DNA from: Blastocatellia bacterium
GTDB lineage: Bacteria; Acidobacteriota; Blastocatellia; UBA7656; JADIYM01
Length of the DNA stretch: 54,361 bases
Direction: 5' to 3'
Assembly (NCBI GenBank): GCA_021463145.1
Contig: JAJTWZ010000027.1
Span: 1-54,361, forward strand
The translations under genes and the position numbers were made by a program. Of this stretch, positions 1-17,307 are shown one piece after another (position 1 is the first letter of the stretch; each line of letters begins with the position of its first letter). The notes under the pieces are model-generated. The model made no database searches. It was not told the DNA's origin and saw only the letters and a list, made by a program, of their open reading frames with translations.

Positions 1-1
1 G

Positions 2-109
2 GAGATCGAGCTGATCACGCCGATCGCGATGGAGAAGGGACTGAGGTTCGCGATCCGCGAGGGCGGACGGACCGTCGGCGCCGGCACCATCACGGACATT
101 GTGGAGTAG
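2..109 (+). CDS. tuf: Elongation factor Tu, C-terminal end (partial)
   Basis: The frame enters from the left edge and encodes the last 35 residues of EF-Tu: the end of domain 3, containing [18 protein letters not shown] and finishing in ITDIVE. EF-Tu carries aminoacyl-tRNA to the ribosome in the cytoplasm. The start and the GTPase domain lie outside the window. rpmG begins 11 bases after the stop, an order common in several bacterial phyla. Confidence 0.95.
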   Translation, partial: EIELITPIAMEKGLRFAIREGGRTVGAGTITDIVE

Positions 110-120
110 GAGTTCAGATC

Positions 121-273
121 ATGCCGCGCGACAACATCATTCTGCAGTGCACCGAGTGCAAGAACCGGAATTACTACACGGACAAGAACAAGAAAACGAA
201 GACCGAGCGTCTCGAATTCAAGAAGTTCTGCAAGAAATGCCGGGCGCATAGACCGCATCGCGAGACGAAGTAG
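121..273 (+). CDS. rpmG: 50S ribosomal protein L33
   Basis: This 50-residue protein is too small to be found by length alone but is clear by sequence: [20 protein letters not shown], then [23 protein letters not shown] and CKKC form the four-cysteine zinc ribbon of the zinc-binding (C+) form of L33. L33 is a small basic protein of the large subunit near the E site. The ATG follows the tuf stop by 11 bases with AGGAG in between. tRNA-Trp starts 25 bases downstream, so the two are probably co-transcribed. Confidence 0.95.
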   Translation: MPRDNIILQCTECKNRNYYTDKNKKTKTERLEFKKFCKKCRAHRPHRETK

Positions 274-298
274 CTCGCAAGGGAACGACAGCAACCAC

Positions 299-374
299 AG
301 GGGTATAGTGTCAGCGGCTAGCACGGCGGTCTCCAAAACCGTAAGGCCGGGTTCGAATCCTGGTACCCCTGCCA
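299..374 (+). tRNA. tRNA-Trp (anticodon CCA)
   Basis: All four arms of a 76-nt cloverleaf fold. The acceptor stem is 299-305 AGGGGTA with 364-370 TACCCCT. The D stem is GTGT/GCAC. The anticodon stem is GCGGT/ACCGT with loop CTCCAAA (anticodon CCA). The T stem is CCGGG/CCTGG with loop TTCGAAT. The discriminator is G and the terminal CCA is encoded in the DNA. tRNA-Trp between rpmG and secE is a known arrangement. Confidence 0.97.
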
Positions 375-414
375 GATCAAGTTGACCGAAACAGACGTGA
401 CCAAGGAAGCATCG

Positions 415-672
415 ATGGACTCAGCCGAAATGCCGGAGGTATCCAAACCGGCACCGCGAGCCAGTTCCGGGGGCGGCTTCATGTCGAAGCCAGTCCAGTT
501 TCTCCGGGACGTGCGCCTCGAACTGAAGAAGGTTTCGTGGCCGGCGCGCAATGAAGTCGTTTCGACAACGGTCGTCGTGATGATCGCGGTCGTCTTTTTC
601 TCCGCCTTCCTGTGGGTGGTCGACAATTTGCTCGAGCTCTTCTTCACGCAGCTCGAGAAGTGGCTGGTTTAG
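415..672 (+). CDS. secE: Preprotein translocase subunit SecE
   Basis: SecE is the small clamp subunit of the SecYEG channel in the inner membrane. The 85-residue product has a soluble N-terminus, the conserved amphipathic stretch [20 protein letters not shown], and one membrane helix ([18 protein letters not shown]), which is the single-helix SecE form. I chose ATG 415 because AAGGAAG sits 5 bases upstream. In-frame TTG 382 and GTG 397 would extend it by 11 or 6 residues but are less well placed. nusG follows 20 bases on, the usual pairing. Confidence 0.95.
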   Translation: MDSAEMPEVSKPAPRASSGGGFMSKPVQFLRDVRLELKKVSWPARNEVVSTTVVVMIAVVFFSAFLWVVDNLLELFFTQLEKWLV

Positions 673-692
673 AACGGACATTCGCGATCGAA

Positions 693-1256
693 ATGCCGAA
701 GCGCTGGTTCATCATTCACACCTACTCGGGTTACGAGAAGAAAGTCCGGGACAGCCTCGTCAGCCGGGTGAAAGCCTACGGCATGGAGAGCCAGATCTCG
801 GAGGTTCTCGTGCCCACGGAGACCGTCGTCGAGTTGCGCGGATCGAAACGCGTCGAGACTCCTCGGATGTTGTTCCCGGGGTACGTGCTCGTTCACCTCG
901 AGGTCGACGACAAGGACGAGGTCGGCAAGGAAGTCTGGCACACGATCAAGGCGACGCCGAAGGTCACCGGATTCGTCGGCGGGCAGAAACCGACGCCGCT
1001 CAAGGACGAAGAGGTGGATCAGATTGTCCACCACGTCACGGAGGCGGCCGAGCGTCCGAAACCGCGCGTGTCGTTCATCCAGAGCGAAACGGTGCGGATC
1101 ATGGAAGGCCCGTTCAAGGGATTCACGGGTGTTGTCGAGGAAGTGAACTCGGACAAGAGCACTCTCAAGGTAATGGTTACGATCTTCGGTCGGTCGACTC
1201 CGGTGGAGTTGGACTTCCTGCAGGTCGAAAAGCTTTCGTTTTCTGACGAGGAATAG
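693..1256 (+). CDS. nusG: Transcription termination/antitermination factor NusG
   Basis: NusG binds the clamp helices of RNA polymerase and links it to Rho or the ribosome. The 187-residue product starts [22 protein letters not shown], has the NGN-domain segment [10 protein letters not shown], and ends in a KOW domain ([18 protein letters not shown], then [20 protein letters not shown]). The open frame extends upstream to 612 over secE, but homology begins at ATG 693. No strong ribosome site is seen, and coupling to secE is plausible. rplK follows after 96 bases. Confidence 0.96.
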   Translation: MPKRWFIIHTYSGYEKKVRDSLVSRVKAYGMESQISEVLVPTETVVELRGSKRVETPRMLFPGYVLVHLEVDDKDEVGKEVWHTIKATPKVTGFVGGQKPTPLKDEEVDQIVHHVTEAAERPKPRVSFIQSETVRIMEGPFKGFTGVVEEVNSDKSTLKVMVTIFGRSTPVELDFLQVEKLSFSDEE

Positions 1257-1352
1257 CCGGGCGGCTCTTGGGCGCGAAGCCCACGCAAACCGGCAAATGA
1301 ACTGGAGGAGGAGGGTCCTCGATCGATTCGGCGGGCCCTGGCAGTCAGCGTT

Positions 1353-1778
1353 ATGGCGAAGAAAGTCATCGGGATGGTGAAGCTTCAGATTCCGGCAGGC
1401 AAGGCCAATCCGGCCCCGCCCGTCGGTCCGGCGCTCGGTCAGCATGGCGTCAACATCATGGAGTTCTGCAAGGCGTTCAACGCCAAGACGCAGAATGCTG
1501 GCGATCTGAAGATCCCGGTCGTCATCACCGTATACGCCGACCGGTCGTTCAGCTTCATCACCAAGACGCCTCCGGCGCCTGACCTCCTGATGAAGGCGGC
1601 TGGCGTGGAGAAGGGTTCGCCGACGCCGAACAAGACCAAGGTTGGCTCGGTCACTCGCAAGCAGGTCGAGGAAATCGCCCAGCTCAAGATGCCCGACTTG
1701 AACTGTTTCCGGCTCGAGTCGGCGGTGAAGACGATCGAGGGCACGGCCCGGAACATGGGATTGACGATCAGCGACTAG
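1353..1778 (+). CDS. rplK: 50S ribosomal protein L11
   Basis: The 141 residues match full-length L11. The N-terminal domain contains [20 protein letters not shown] and [13 protein letters not shown]. The C-terminal RNA-binding domain contains [14 protein letters not shown] and ends with [12 protein letters not shown]11 forms the GTPase-associated stalk base with 23S rRNA and is needed for RelA and release-factor function. It sits in the standard nusG-rplK-rplA order, with rplA 75 bases downstream. Confidence 0.98.
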   Translation: MAKKVIGMVKLQIPAGKANPAPPVGPALGQHGVNIMEFCKAFNAKTQNAGDLKIPVVITVYADRSFSFITKTPPAPDLLMKAAGVEKGSPTPNKTKVGSVTRKQVEEIAQLKMPDLNCFRLESAVKTIEGTARNMGLTISD

Positions 1779-1852
1779 ACGACGGGAAAGTCCCGTCACG
1801 GTCGTTCTGCAGGGAGTGCCTTCGGGCACGCAAGGACCTGAAAGGAGCCGAA

Positions 1853-2533
<681 letters not shown>

Positions 2534-2549
2534 GAGCGAGGAGGAAGCA

Positions 2550-3068
2550 GTGAAGACACGGAAGCAGAAGAACTCCGCCCTCGAGGCGCTCAAGGGCGAT
2601 TTCACCAACGTCGGCAACGCATACCTCGTTGATTTCAAGGGGATGACGGTGTCGGAGGACGCCGAGCTTCGCGAGGCCGTGGCCAAGGCGAAGATCACGT
2701 ACCGGGTGGTGAAGAACACTCTCGCGCGGCTCGCGGTCGAAGGCACGCCGCTCGAGCCCATCCGCGACAAGTTCGTCGGGACGACTGCAATTGCGACGAC
2801 GCCGGACGATCCCGTCACGACGGCAAAGGTCCTATCGGAGTTCGCGAAGAATCACGCCAAGTTCGTGTTCAAGGCGGGCATCGTGGACGGTCGCGTCATC
2901 GACGTGGCCGATATCGAAAAGCTTGCGACGATGCCGTCCAAGGAGGAACTCATCTCGAAGATGATGTACGTCCTCAACAGCGGTGCGCAGCGGCTTGCGA
3001 CGGTTACCTCGGCGGTAGCACGCGACCTGACGATCGTCGTCAACGAAGCAATGGCCAAGGAGCGATAG
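2550..3068 (+). CDS. rplJ: 50S ribosomal protein L10
   Basis: L10 anchors the L7/L12 dimers to the ribosome. The 172-residue product starts at GTG, preceded by GGAGGAAG, and contains the family segments VDFKGMTVSEDAELREAV and ITYRVVKNTLARLAVEGT, with the L7/L12-binding helix toward the C-terminus. It is slightly longer than the E. coli protein. rplL follows after 131 bases, so translational coupling of the L10/L7-L12 pair is not obvious from spacing. Confidence 0.97.
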   Translation: MKTRKQKNSALEALKGDFTNVGNAYLVDFKGMTVSEDAELREAVAKAKITYRVVKNTLARLAVEGTPLEPIRDKFVGTTAIATTPDDPVTTAKVLSEFAKNHAKFVFKAGIVDGRVIDVADIEKLATMPSKEELISKMMYVLNSGAQRLATVTSAVARDLTIVVNEAMAKER

Positions 3069-3199
3069 CTGCTCCCGGCGCTCGACCGTCCGCAACCGGG
3101 TGGTGTCCTGTTTGGTCCCCACGGGCGCTGATGGCTGGTTTTGAATATTGAAGAATCAGATGAAAAGCGCGAAAGCGCTGTGGAAGGAGTGACCTCACA

Positions 3200-3586
3200 A
3201 TGGCTGATACGGCAAAGCTCCAGGGCATCCTGGACCAGATCAAGGAACTGACGCTGCTCGAGGCGGCGGATCTCGTGAAGATGATGGAAGAGGCGTTCGG
3301 CGTCTCGGCGGCGGCGGCGGCAGTTGCCGCGGCGCCTGCCGGCGCGGTTGCAGCCGCTCCTGTCGAGGAAAAGGATGAGTTCGACGTCGTACTCGCAGCG
3401 TTCGACGCCGCGAAGAAGATCGGAATCATCAAGGTCGTTCGCGAGTTGACCGGTCTCGGTCTGAAGGAAGCGAAAGACCTCGTCGAAGCTGCGCCCAAGT
3501 CCCTCAAGGAGGGCGTTGCCAAGGCCGAGGCCGAGGCAATGAAGGCGAAGCTGGCCGAGGCCGGCGCGACCGTCGAGCTCAAGTAG
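3200..3586 (+). CDS. rplL: 50S ribosomal protein L7/L12
   Basis: The 128-residue stalk protein recruits translational GTPases. It has an N-terminal dimerisation helix ([20 protein letters not shown]), an Ala/Val/Pro-rich flexible hinge at about residues 36-55, and the C-terminal globular domain with [20 protein letters not shown] and [19 protein letters not shown] lies upstream of the ATG. It is separated from rpoB by an unusually long 532-base gap. Confidence 0.98.
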   Translation: MADTAKLQGILDQIKELTLLEAADLVKMMEEAFGVSAAAAAVAAAPAGAVAAAPVEEKDEFDVVLAAFDAAKKIGIIKVVRELTGLGLKEAKDLVEAAPKSLKEGVAKAEAEAMKAKLAEAGATVELK

Positions 3587-4118
3587 AAGAATCCGACTCG
3601 GCGTGGGGCGGCGGACGCGCAACTATGCGCTGACGGCGCACCACGCCAACTCGGCGGATTGTCGACTCTTGCCCGGACCGGTTCCGGAACGGAGTATCTG
3701 GTGAAGGCGGGGAACGATTCGGACGACCCAGCCAAGACAGCACGCGAGTTTGCGGCCGGTGGAGGTGTCCCTCCGCGCGGTCGCGTTGTCGCGTTTTTCG
3801 GAGGAGGCTCGGTGAGCTGTCTCAAACGAGACTCGAATCCCCGGGAATCGCTGTCGTTCGAGCGACATTTCGCCATTGGGGAATTGCGCCGGCTCGCGAC
3901 GTTGGACGTGACGCCGAAATGCGAGAGCGCGAAACGTGATTTTGTGACCCGTGCCGCGGCTCGGGGGTGAGGAAGCAAAGGGAAGATGACTTGCCGAGCG
4001 ATTCCGGGTGCCGTCCCTCGATGGAAGGGCGCGCCGTTTCGGATTGAGATCGCGTCGACGACCCTTGTTGCCAACCACTCCTGCAATCCGAGGCGATGAA
4101 CCTGGAGCGACCCACAGA
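3587..4118 (+). other. rplL-rpoB intergenic region with possible attenuator structure
   Basis: No convincing gene lies in these 532 bases; a 103-codon open frame at 3659-3970 has no recognisable protein character. Five bases after the rplL stop, ATCCG/GGCGTGG (3591-3606) can pair with CCACGCC/CGGAT (3641-3659), enclosing an inner hairpin GCGC-AACTAT-GCGC. In E. coli this same gap holds a transcription attenuator and an RNA-processing site that set the ratio of ribosomal protein to polymerase. A similar role here is inference from position and structure. Confidence 0.35.
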
Positions 4119-8480
<4,362 letters not shown>

Positions 8481-8541
8481 AGACGGCCGTTACAAGGACG
8501 CGGCGGCCGGGAGTCCGCCGCTCCAAGGAGATCGATACACA

Positions 8542-12741
<4,200 letters not shown>

Positions 12742-12754
12742 CAGGCGCAGATCG

Positions 12755-13300
12755 ATGGTTCCGGTGCAACGCAGGACGAAGGAAGGGCTCCTCGTCCTGC
12801 GTTGCGCTTTTCTTTGCCTGCTGCTCGTGTTCCCGGCTTGCACACCGCGGCAGGAGGGCGAGCTCCTGGTCGACATCGAATCTGACCGCCAGATCAATAC
12901 GGAGCTTTCGTTCCCGAAGAACACCAGGCGCTGGGCATTCATTTCCTCGCGATGCGCTACTGGGAATCCCGATGGGTTCGACGGCGTTCGCGTGGTGCTG
13001 GCAAATCCGTTTGCAGCGCGGCTGATGGAAGAGAATCAGAGCGCGGACCGGGGTTTCAAACTTGCGCAGTTCATCCACGAGCCGGTGTTCGATCCGAACG
13101 GAGTTGCTACCGGAAAGGTCGTCCGGGTGAACTTGATGGTGCTCGATCCTGAGCGATACGCGAGGTCGGGCGGCTGGGGCTACGCGAGTTATGATGGGGC
13201 CGGGAACGAGATCCCGATCGACCCGATAGCTGACTGCGCATCGTGTCACGTCGCGGGGCCGAAGGTCGCCAGGCTCCCCGTCGAGCCGACAGACAGGTAG
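12755..13300 (+). CDS. Exported cytochrome P460-like c-type heme protein
   Basis: The 181-residue product has a basic N-terminus (QRRTKEG), a hydrophobic core LLVLRCAFLCLLLVFPAC that could be a signal peptide or weak lipobox, and a mature part ending GGWGYASYDGAGNE...CASCHVAG. CASCH is a c-type heme-binding motif (CXXCH), and GWGYASYD before it is typical of the cytochrome P460 family. Family members bind heme in the periplasm; some oxidise hydroxylamine, but many have unknown substrates. ATG 12755 is the only ATG upstream of the signal-like segment (GTG 12764 is possible). Either start places the rpoC terminator within the signal peptide codons, so the gene needs its own promoter or read-through. 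Confidence 0.7.
   Translation: MVPVQRRTKEGLLVLRCAFLCLLLVFPACTPRQEGELLVDIESDRQINTELSFPKNTRRWAFISSRCATGNPDGFDGVRVVLANPFAARLMEENQSADRGFKLAQFIHEPVFDPNGVATGKVVRVNLMVLDPERYARSGGWGYASYDGAGNEIPIDPIADCASCHVAGPKVARLPVEPTDR
12763..12815 (+). terminator. Intrinsic terminator of the rpoBC operon
   Basis: GCAACGCAGGACGA (12766-12779) pairs perfectly over 14 bases with TCGTCCTGCGTTGC (12792-12805), extended outward by a wobble and a G-C pair. The loop is 12 bases. A T-rich tract TTTTCTTT (12808-12815) follows. This is a textbook Rho-independent terminator 22 bases after the rpoC stop. It lies inside the 5' end of the downstream cytochrome frame. Confidence 0.9.
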
Positions 13301-13379
13301 GTCGCATCACAACGTCCGGAGTCGAGACGGCATCACACGCCGTGAACCGGTGAACGGACTCGGAAGGAGCACTGCTGGC

Positions 13380-13892
13380 ATGAAGACAATTCGACGAATC
13401 GAGGCATTTTCGACGGCTGCTCTGGTAGTTGCACTCGCGTCATCGACGGCATTCGGTCAGGGTTTGACCGGTACGCTTCGTGGCACCGACGGTTCGACCT
13501 CGAGCGTCGAGACCCTTCGCGGCAGGGTGACGGTGCTGCTCTTCGGTGGCATCCTCGACCCACAGAGTCCCGACGAACTTCCGGCGCTGCAGAGAATCTC
13601 GGAGCGCTACTCTGGAGGTAGCGTCGACGTGATGTGGGTTAGCCTCGACGACGCGTCAGTGACCGACGAGGCGCTCTTGAAGTTTGCGAGGGGCAACGGG
13701 TTCACGGGACGGGTGCTTCGGGACGAATCCGGACGGGTTCTCGGTTCCGCAAGCGCCGGCCGGCGGCCACAACTTCCGACGGTCATCGTAATCGACAAGA
13801 CCGGAACGGTAGCGGGCAAGCCCGTAGGCGGATTCGATCGTGAGGCGACATTCGCGGACAGGCTCGCGAAGCTTATCGAGCCGCTGCTGTAA
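13380..13892 (+). CDS. Exported thioredoxin-fold protein lacking the redox cysteines
   Basis: ATG 13380 follows GGAAGGAG at good spacing. The 170-residue product has a signal peptide (MKTIRRIEAFSTAALVVALA... to about residue 24). The mature part looks like the TlpA/AhpC fold: GRVTVLLFGGILDPQSPDEL (where TlpA has the CXXC helix), VDVMWVSLDD, GRVLRDESGRVLGSAS, and LPTVIVIDKTGTVAGKPVGG with the cis-proline strand. No cysteine pair exists at the active site, so it is probably not a thiol oxidoreductase. A binding or structural role in the periplasm is an inference. It follows the cytochrome gene by 79 bases. Confidence 0.6.
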   Translation: MKTIRRIEAFSTAALVVALASSTAFGQGLTGTLRGTDGSTSSVETLRGRVTVLLFGGILDPQSPDELPALQRISERYSGGSVDVMWVSLDDASVTDEALLKFARGNGFTGRVLRDESGRVLGSASAGRRPQLPTVIVIDKTGTVAGKPVGGFDREATFADRLAKLIEPLL

Positions 13893-14161
13893 CACCATCG
13901 GCGACCGCTGCCGGCCCGTCGCTTTGACCCGGTTCGCGATCTTCGACGATTCGGTGTTGGAACACCCTCCGCGACCGCGGAGCGGCCGGATTTAAGGTAC
14001 CCAATCGCGCCTTTCCGTGACGACTCGTTGAACTCGCCGCGCGCGGGCCGCCGCAATTCGATCAAGGGCTTCACGGTTACGGGCCGTCGTGGTCACGGAC
14101 TTTCTATTGAGGACGGTCGAGAGCCAGGCATTCGAGGACACCGACACCCGTAGCCACTGGG
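13893..14161. other. Convergent intergenic region
   Basis: This gap lies between the redoxin-like gene (+) and priA (-). A short inverted repeat CTCCGCG-AC-CGCGGAG (13967-13982) could act as a weak hairpin but has no T tract. I see no gene or other repeat. Confidence 0.3.
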
Positions 14162-16630
14162 TTACATCAGGTTCACCGGGTCCACCTCGATCGTGAGCGC
14201 GCGAAGTGCCGCGTGCTTCTCGCCGAGCCCGGCAAGCGCCAGATCGAGGGCGTCACGCGCTTCCGGTCGAGACATGGCCTTCACGAGCACCTGCCATCGG
14301 TATCGATTCTTGATTCGAGCTATCGGCGCCGGGGCAGGTCCGAGCACCCTCAGGCTTCTACCCTTGCCGGCCTGCACGAGCGACGCTGCGAGCGTCTGCG
14401 CGAGTGCGCGAGCCTTGCTGGGATCCTCGTCCTGAACGAGGCAGTTGATGAGCGTAGTGAATGGCGGATAGCTCATTGCGCGCCGGAACTGAATCTCGCG
14501 CTCGTAGAACCCTTCATAGTCCTGCCCCGACGCGTGAAGGATCGCCGGGTGGTCAGGGTGCGACGTCTGGATCAGGACGCGTCCGTGCGCGCTTCCGCGG
14601 CCGGCGCGGCCAGCGACCTGGGTCAGGAGTTGGAACGTCCGCTCCGAAGCGCGAAAATCGGGCATGGCCAGCCCCGCATCCACCGAAACCACGCCGACGA
14701 GCGTCACGTTGGGAAAGTCGTGTCCCTTCGCGATCATCTGCGTGCCGACGAGCACGTCGATCGCACCCGCGCCGAACTCGGCGATGATCCGGTCGTATGC
14801 GCCTCGACGCTGCGCGGCATCCCGGTCAAGCCTCGAAATGCGCATCTGCGGAAAAGTCTCGACCAGTTTGGCCTCGATCTGTTCGGTACCTTCGCCAACG
14901 TAATAGATGAACACGCCCGCACACGACGGGCAGTTCGCCGGAACGCCCTGTTGGTGGTTGCAGTAGTGACAGACCAGCTTCGCCTGGGCACGGTGAAACG
15001 TGAGCGTGACGTCGCAGTTCGGGCACTGGATCGAAAGCCCGCAGCTCCTGCACATGAGGAACGACGAGAAACCGCGCCTGTTGAGCAGGATCATCGCCTG
15101 CTCGCCCCGCGATACGGCTTCCTCGACGGCTTCGAGCAATACCGGAGCGAATGTCAGCCGCTTTCCTGCTGCCTCGAACACCGCTCGCATGTCCACGATC
15201 TCTACGGACGCAAGCGGACGCTCGCCGACACGTGCCGGTAGCCGGATGAACCCGTACTTCCCGACGTGCGCGTTGTGGTAGGTCTCGAGCGATGGCGTCG
15301 CGCTCCCGAGAATGCACACGGCGCCGGCGGACCGCGCTCTGACAACAGCGGTGTCGCGCCCGCTGTATCGAGGCGATACATCCTGCTTGTAGCTCGTTTC
15401 GTGCTCTTCGTCGACGACGACCACGCCCAGATCCACAAGCGGTGCGAAGACGGCTGACCGTGTGCCAATTACGATACGCGCATCGCCGCGACGGATCCGG
15501 CGCCATTCGTCGAGCCGCTCGCCGTCCGAGAGATTCGAGTGGAGGATTGCCACCGCATCGCCAAAATGCGCAGCGAGTTGTCGCGAGAAAACTGGCGTGA
15601 GATTGATCTCCGGCACGAGCATCAGCGCCGACTTGCCGCGAGAGAACGCCGCTCGCATGGCACGGATGTAAACCTCGGTCTTTCCGCTTCCGGTCACACC
15701 GTGCAGCAGGAAGGCCTTGTAGCCGCCGTCCTCGACCGCAGTGCAGATCTCGGTCACCGCGACGGTCTGATCGAGGGTGAGCGCCAGATCGTAGGCTTCA
15801 GGAATCGTGACGTTGGCGAGCGGGTCGCGCCGGACCTCTTCGACAATCACTTCGACGCGGCCGCGGCGCTCGAGGGTGCGGACGACCGACGGGCTGGCGC
15901 CGGTTGCGTCCAATAGCGTCGAGAGCGGGACCGAGCCTCCACGCCTGATCAGTTCCGCGAGAATTCTATCCTGAGCATCGGTCGTGCGTGCGGACTCGTC
16001 ATCCACGGCCTGACCGGTGAGACGGACCACGTTCCGGCGCTTGGGCTGGACGCGGGCTTCTCCAGCCCGTCTTACGATCCTGGCAAGGCCCTTGCGATCC
16101 AGGTCGCGAGCGACGGCAGAGCACCGCGACGGCGTCGCACCTTCCAGCAGGTCGCGCACGTGCACGTCCCCGTCGGCTGCGGCCAGCCGGGAAAGAGCGC
16201 GCATGGGCGCGGAATCGGCGCGGCGTCCGGTCGAAGTCGCAAGCGCGAGGCGGCCCGCTTCGGTAATCGTGAGCACTACTTCGCTCGTCATCGCGAGGCC
16301 TGCGGGAAGCGCGGCCTTCAGGCACTCGCCCCAAGCCGAGTGGTAGTAGTCCGCTACCCATTGCGTCAACTGGAGGATCTCTCCGGTGAGGATCGGCGCC
16401 TCGTCGACGAGTTGCTCTACGTCGCGAATTGACGACGGCTCCAGCCCCTCGCCTGGCACGTCGTGGATAGCGACCACGAACCCGGTCACGATCGTGTTCC
16501 GGACCGGCACAAGCACGCGGCAGCCCGGTTCGGTGTCGGGTGCAAGCGTTGCGGGCAGACGATAGGTGTAGGTCTGCCGGACGTTCAGTGGAACGGCGAC
16601 TTCTACGTACTTGTCGTCGGATGCGATCAC
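14162..16630 (-). CDS. priA: Primosomal helicase PriA
   Basis: PriA restarts stalled replication forks by loading the replicative helicase. The 822-residue protein has the N-terminal DNA 3'-end-binding domain (VAVPLNVRQTYTYRLP), Walker A LLHGVTGSGKTEVY, the DEAH-type box VVVDEEHETSYKQ, and GSATPSLE. Zinc-binding cysteine pairs follow (CRSCGLSIQCPNCD, CHYC, CPSC). The C-terminal helicase motifs include VLVGTQMIAKGHDFPNVTLV and QVAGRAGRG. Translation starts at GTG 16630, 12 bases after the Uma2 gene, with no clear ribosome site. Confidence 0.95.
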   Translation of the reverse strand: MIASDDKYVEVAVPLNVRQTYTYRLPATLAPDTEPGCRVLVPVRNTIVTGFVVAIHDVPGEGLEPSSIRDVEQLVDEAPILTGEILQLTQWVADYYHSAWGECLKAALPAGLAMTSEVVLTITEAGRLALATSTGRRADSAPMRALSRLAAADGDVHVRDLLEGATPSRCSAVARDLDRKGLARIVRRAGEARVQPKRRNVVRLTGQAVDDESARTTDAQDRILAELIRRGGSVPLSTLLDATGASPSVVRTLERRGRVEVIVEEVRRDPLANVTIPEAYDLALTLDQTVAVTEICTAVEDGGYKAFLLHGVTGSGKTEVYIRAMRAAFSRGKSALMLVPEINLTPVFSRQLAAHFGDAVAILHSNLSDGERLDEWRRIRRGDARIVIGTRSAVFAPLVDLGVVVVDEEHETSYKQDVSPRYSGRDTAVVRARSAGAVCILGSATPSLETYHNAHVGKYGFIRLPARVGERPLASVEIVDMRAVFEAAGKRLTFAPVLLEAVEEAVSRGEQAMILLNRRGFSSFLMCRSCGLSIQCPNCDVTLTFHRAQAKLVCHYCNHQQGVPANCPSCAGVFIYYVGEGTEQIEAKLVETFPQMRISRLDRDAAQRRGAYDRIIAEFGAGAIDVLVGTQMIAKGHDFPNVTLVGVVSVDAGLAMPDFRASERTFQLLTQVAGRAGRGSAHGRVLIQTSHPDHPAILHASGQDYEGFYEREIQFRRAMSYPPFTTLINCLVQDEDPSKARALAQTLAASLVQAGKGRSLRVLGPAPAPIARIKNRYRWQVLVKAMSRPEARDALDLALAGLGEKHAALRALTIEVDPVNLM

Positions 16631-16642
16631 GCAGCGCTGCAG

Positions 16643-17239
16643 CTACGGCGTGTCCGCGACATCATCCGATCCGAAGTCGATCCGGTCGAAGACGTCCACG
16701 AGGCGAAGCGAGCATTCGACGCTCGAGAGCTCCAGGGTCGCTTCGAGTCCCGAAGCGTCCGTCAGCGTCCAGCGACCGAGATCGTCGACGGCAAACCTGT
16801 CGACGTGTGGCGCATCCTGCGACACGACGAGATATTCCCGAAGCGACGTGAGCCTTCGGTAGTACTCGAACTTGCGACCCCGATCGTAGGCTTCCGTCGA
16901 AGGGGAGAGCACTTCCACAAGAAGCGTCGGATTCAGGAGCGTGTCGACGTGTCGGTCCTCGAACACGGGCTCGCCGCAGGCAACTACCACGTCCGGGTAG
17001 GTATAGAGACCGGCTTCCGGCACACGAACGCGCATGTCGCTGCCATACGTTTCGCAAGGCCGACCGCGAAGCTGCGAACTCAGCTCTCGAAGCAGATTGG
17101 AGGTAATCAGGTTGTGTCGCCGGCTCGCTCCGGACATCAGAAAGATCTGTCCGTTGACGAACTCGCTCTTCGCCTCGGCTGCGCGCTCGAGCTCGAGATA
17201 TTCAGCCGTGGTGTACCGATGCGTCTTTCGGGTCGACAT
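16643..17239 (-). CDS. Uma2 family putative endonuclease
   Basis: The 198-residue protein matches the Uma2/DUF820 family, which has a restriction-endonuclease-like PD-(D/E)XK fold. It has an N-terminal YTTAEYLELE and FVNGQIFLMSGASRRHNLIT, then the likely catalytic elements YPDVVVACGEP and PTLLVEVLSPSTEAYDRGRK. Family members are abundant in cyanobacteria and other phyla, and their biological role is largely unsettled. It sits between mpl and priA on the same strand with short gaps, so it may simply be carried in that transcript. Confidence 0.85.
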   Translation of the reverse strand: MSTRKTHRYTTAEYLELERAAEAKSEFVNGQIFLMSGASRRHNLITSNLLRELSSQLRGRPCETYGSDMRVRVPEAGLYTYPDVVVACGEPVFEDRHVDTLLNPTLLVEVLSPSTEAYDRGRKFEYYRRLTSLREYLVVSQDAPHVDRFAVDDLGRWTLTDASGLEATLELSSVECSLRLVDVFDRIDFGSDDVADTP

Positions 17240-17307
17240 CGCTGAACATCATACTCCGCGCCGTGTCATCCTCGGTTGCATTACCTCGACCATATGCCGA
17301 GGACCCG

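Noticed and set aside
2534-2549. L10 leader regulatory RNA upstream of rplJ
   Set aside because: Only 16 bases separate rplA and rplJ; a leader would have to lie within the rplA coding sequence and I see no support for it.
3659-3970. 103-codon frame between rplL and rpoB
   Set aside because: No ribosome site, no homology that I recognise and biased composition; the region is better read as a leader.
14213-15241. 342-codon plus-strand frame across priA
   Set aside because: It lies opposite the well-supported priA and has no recognisable motif.
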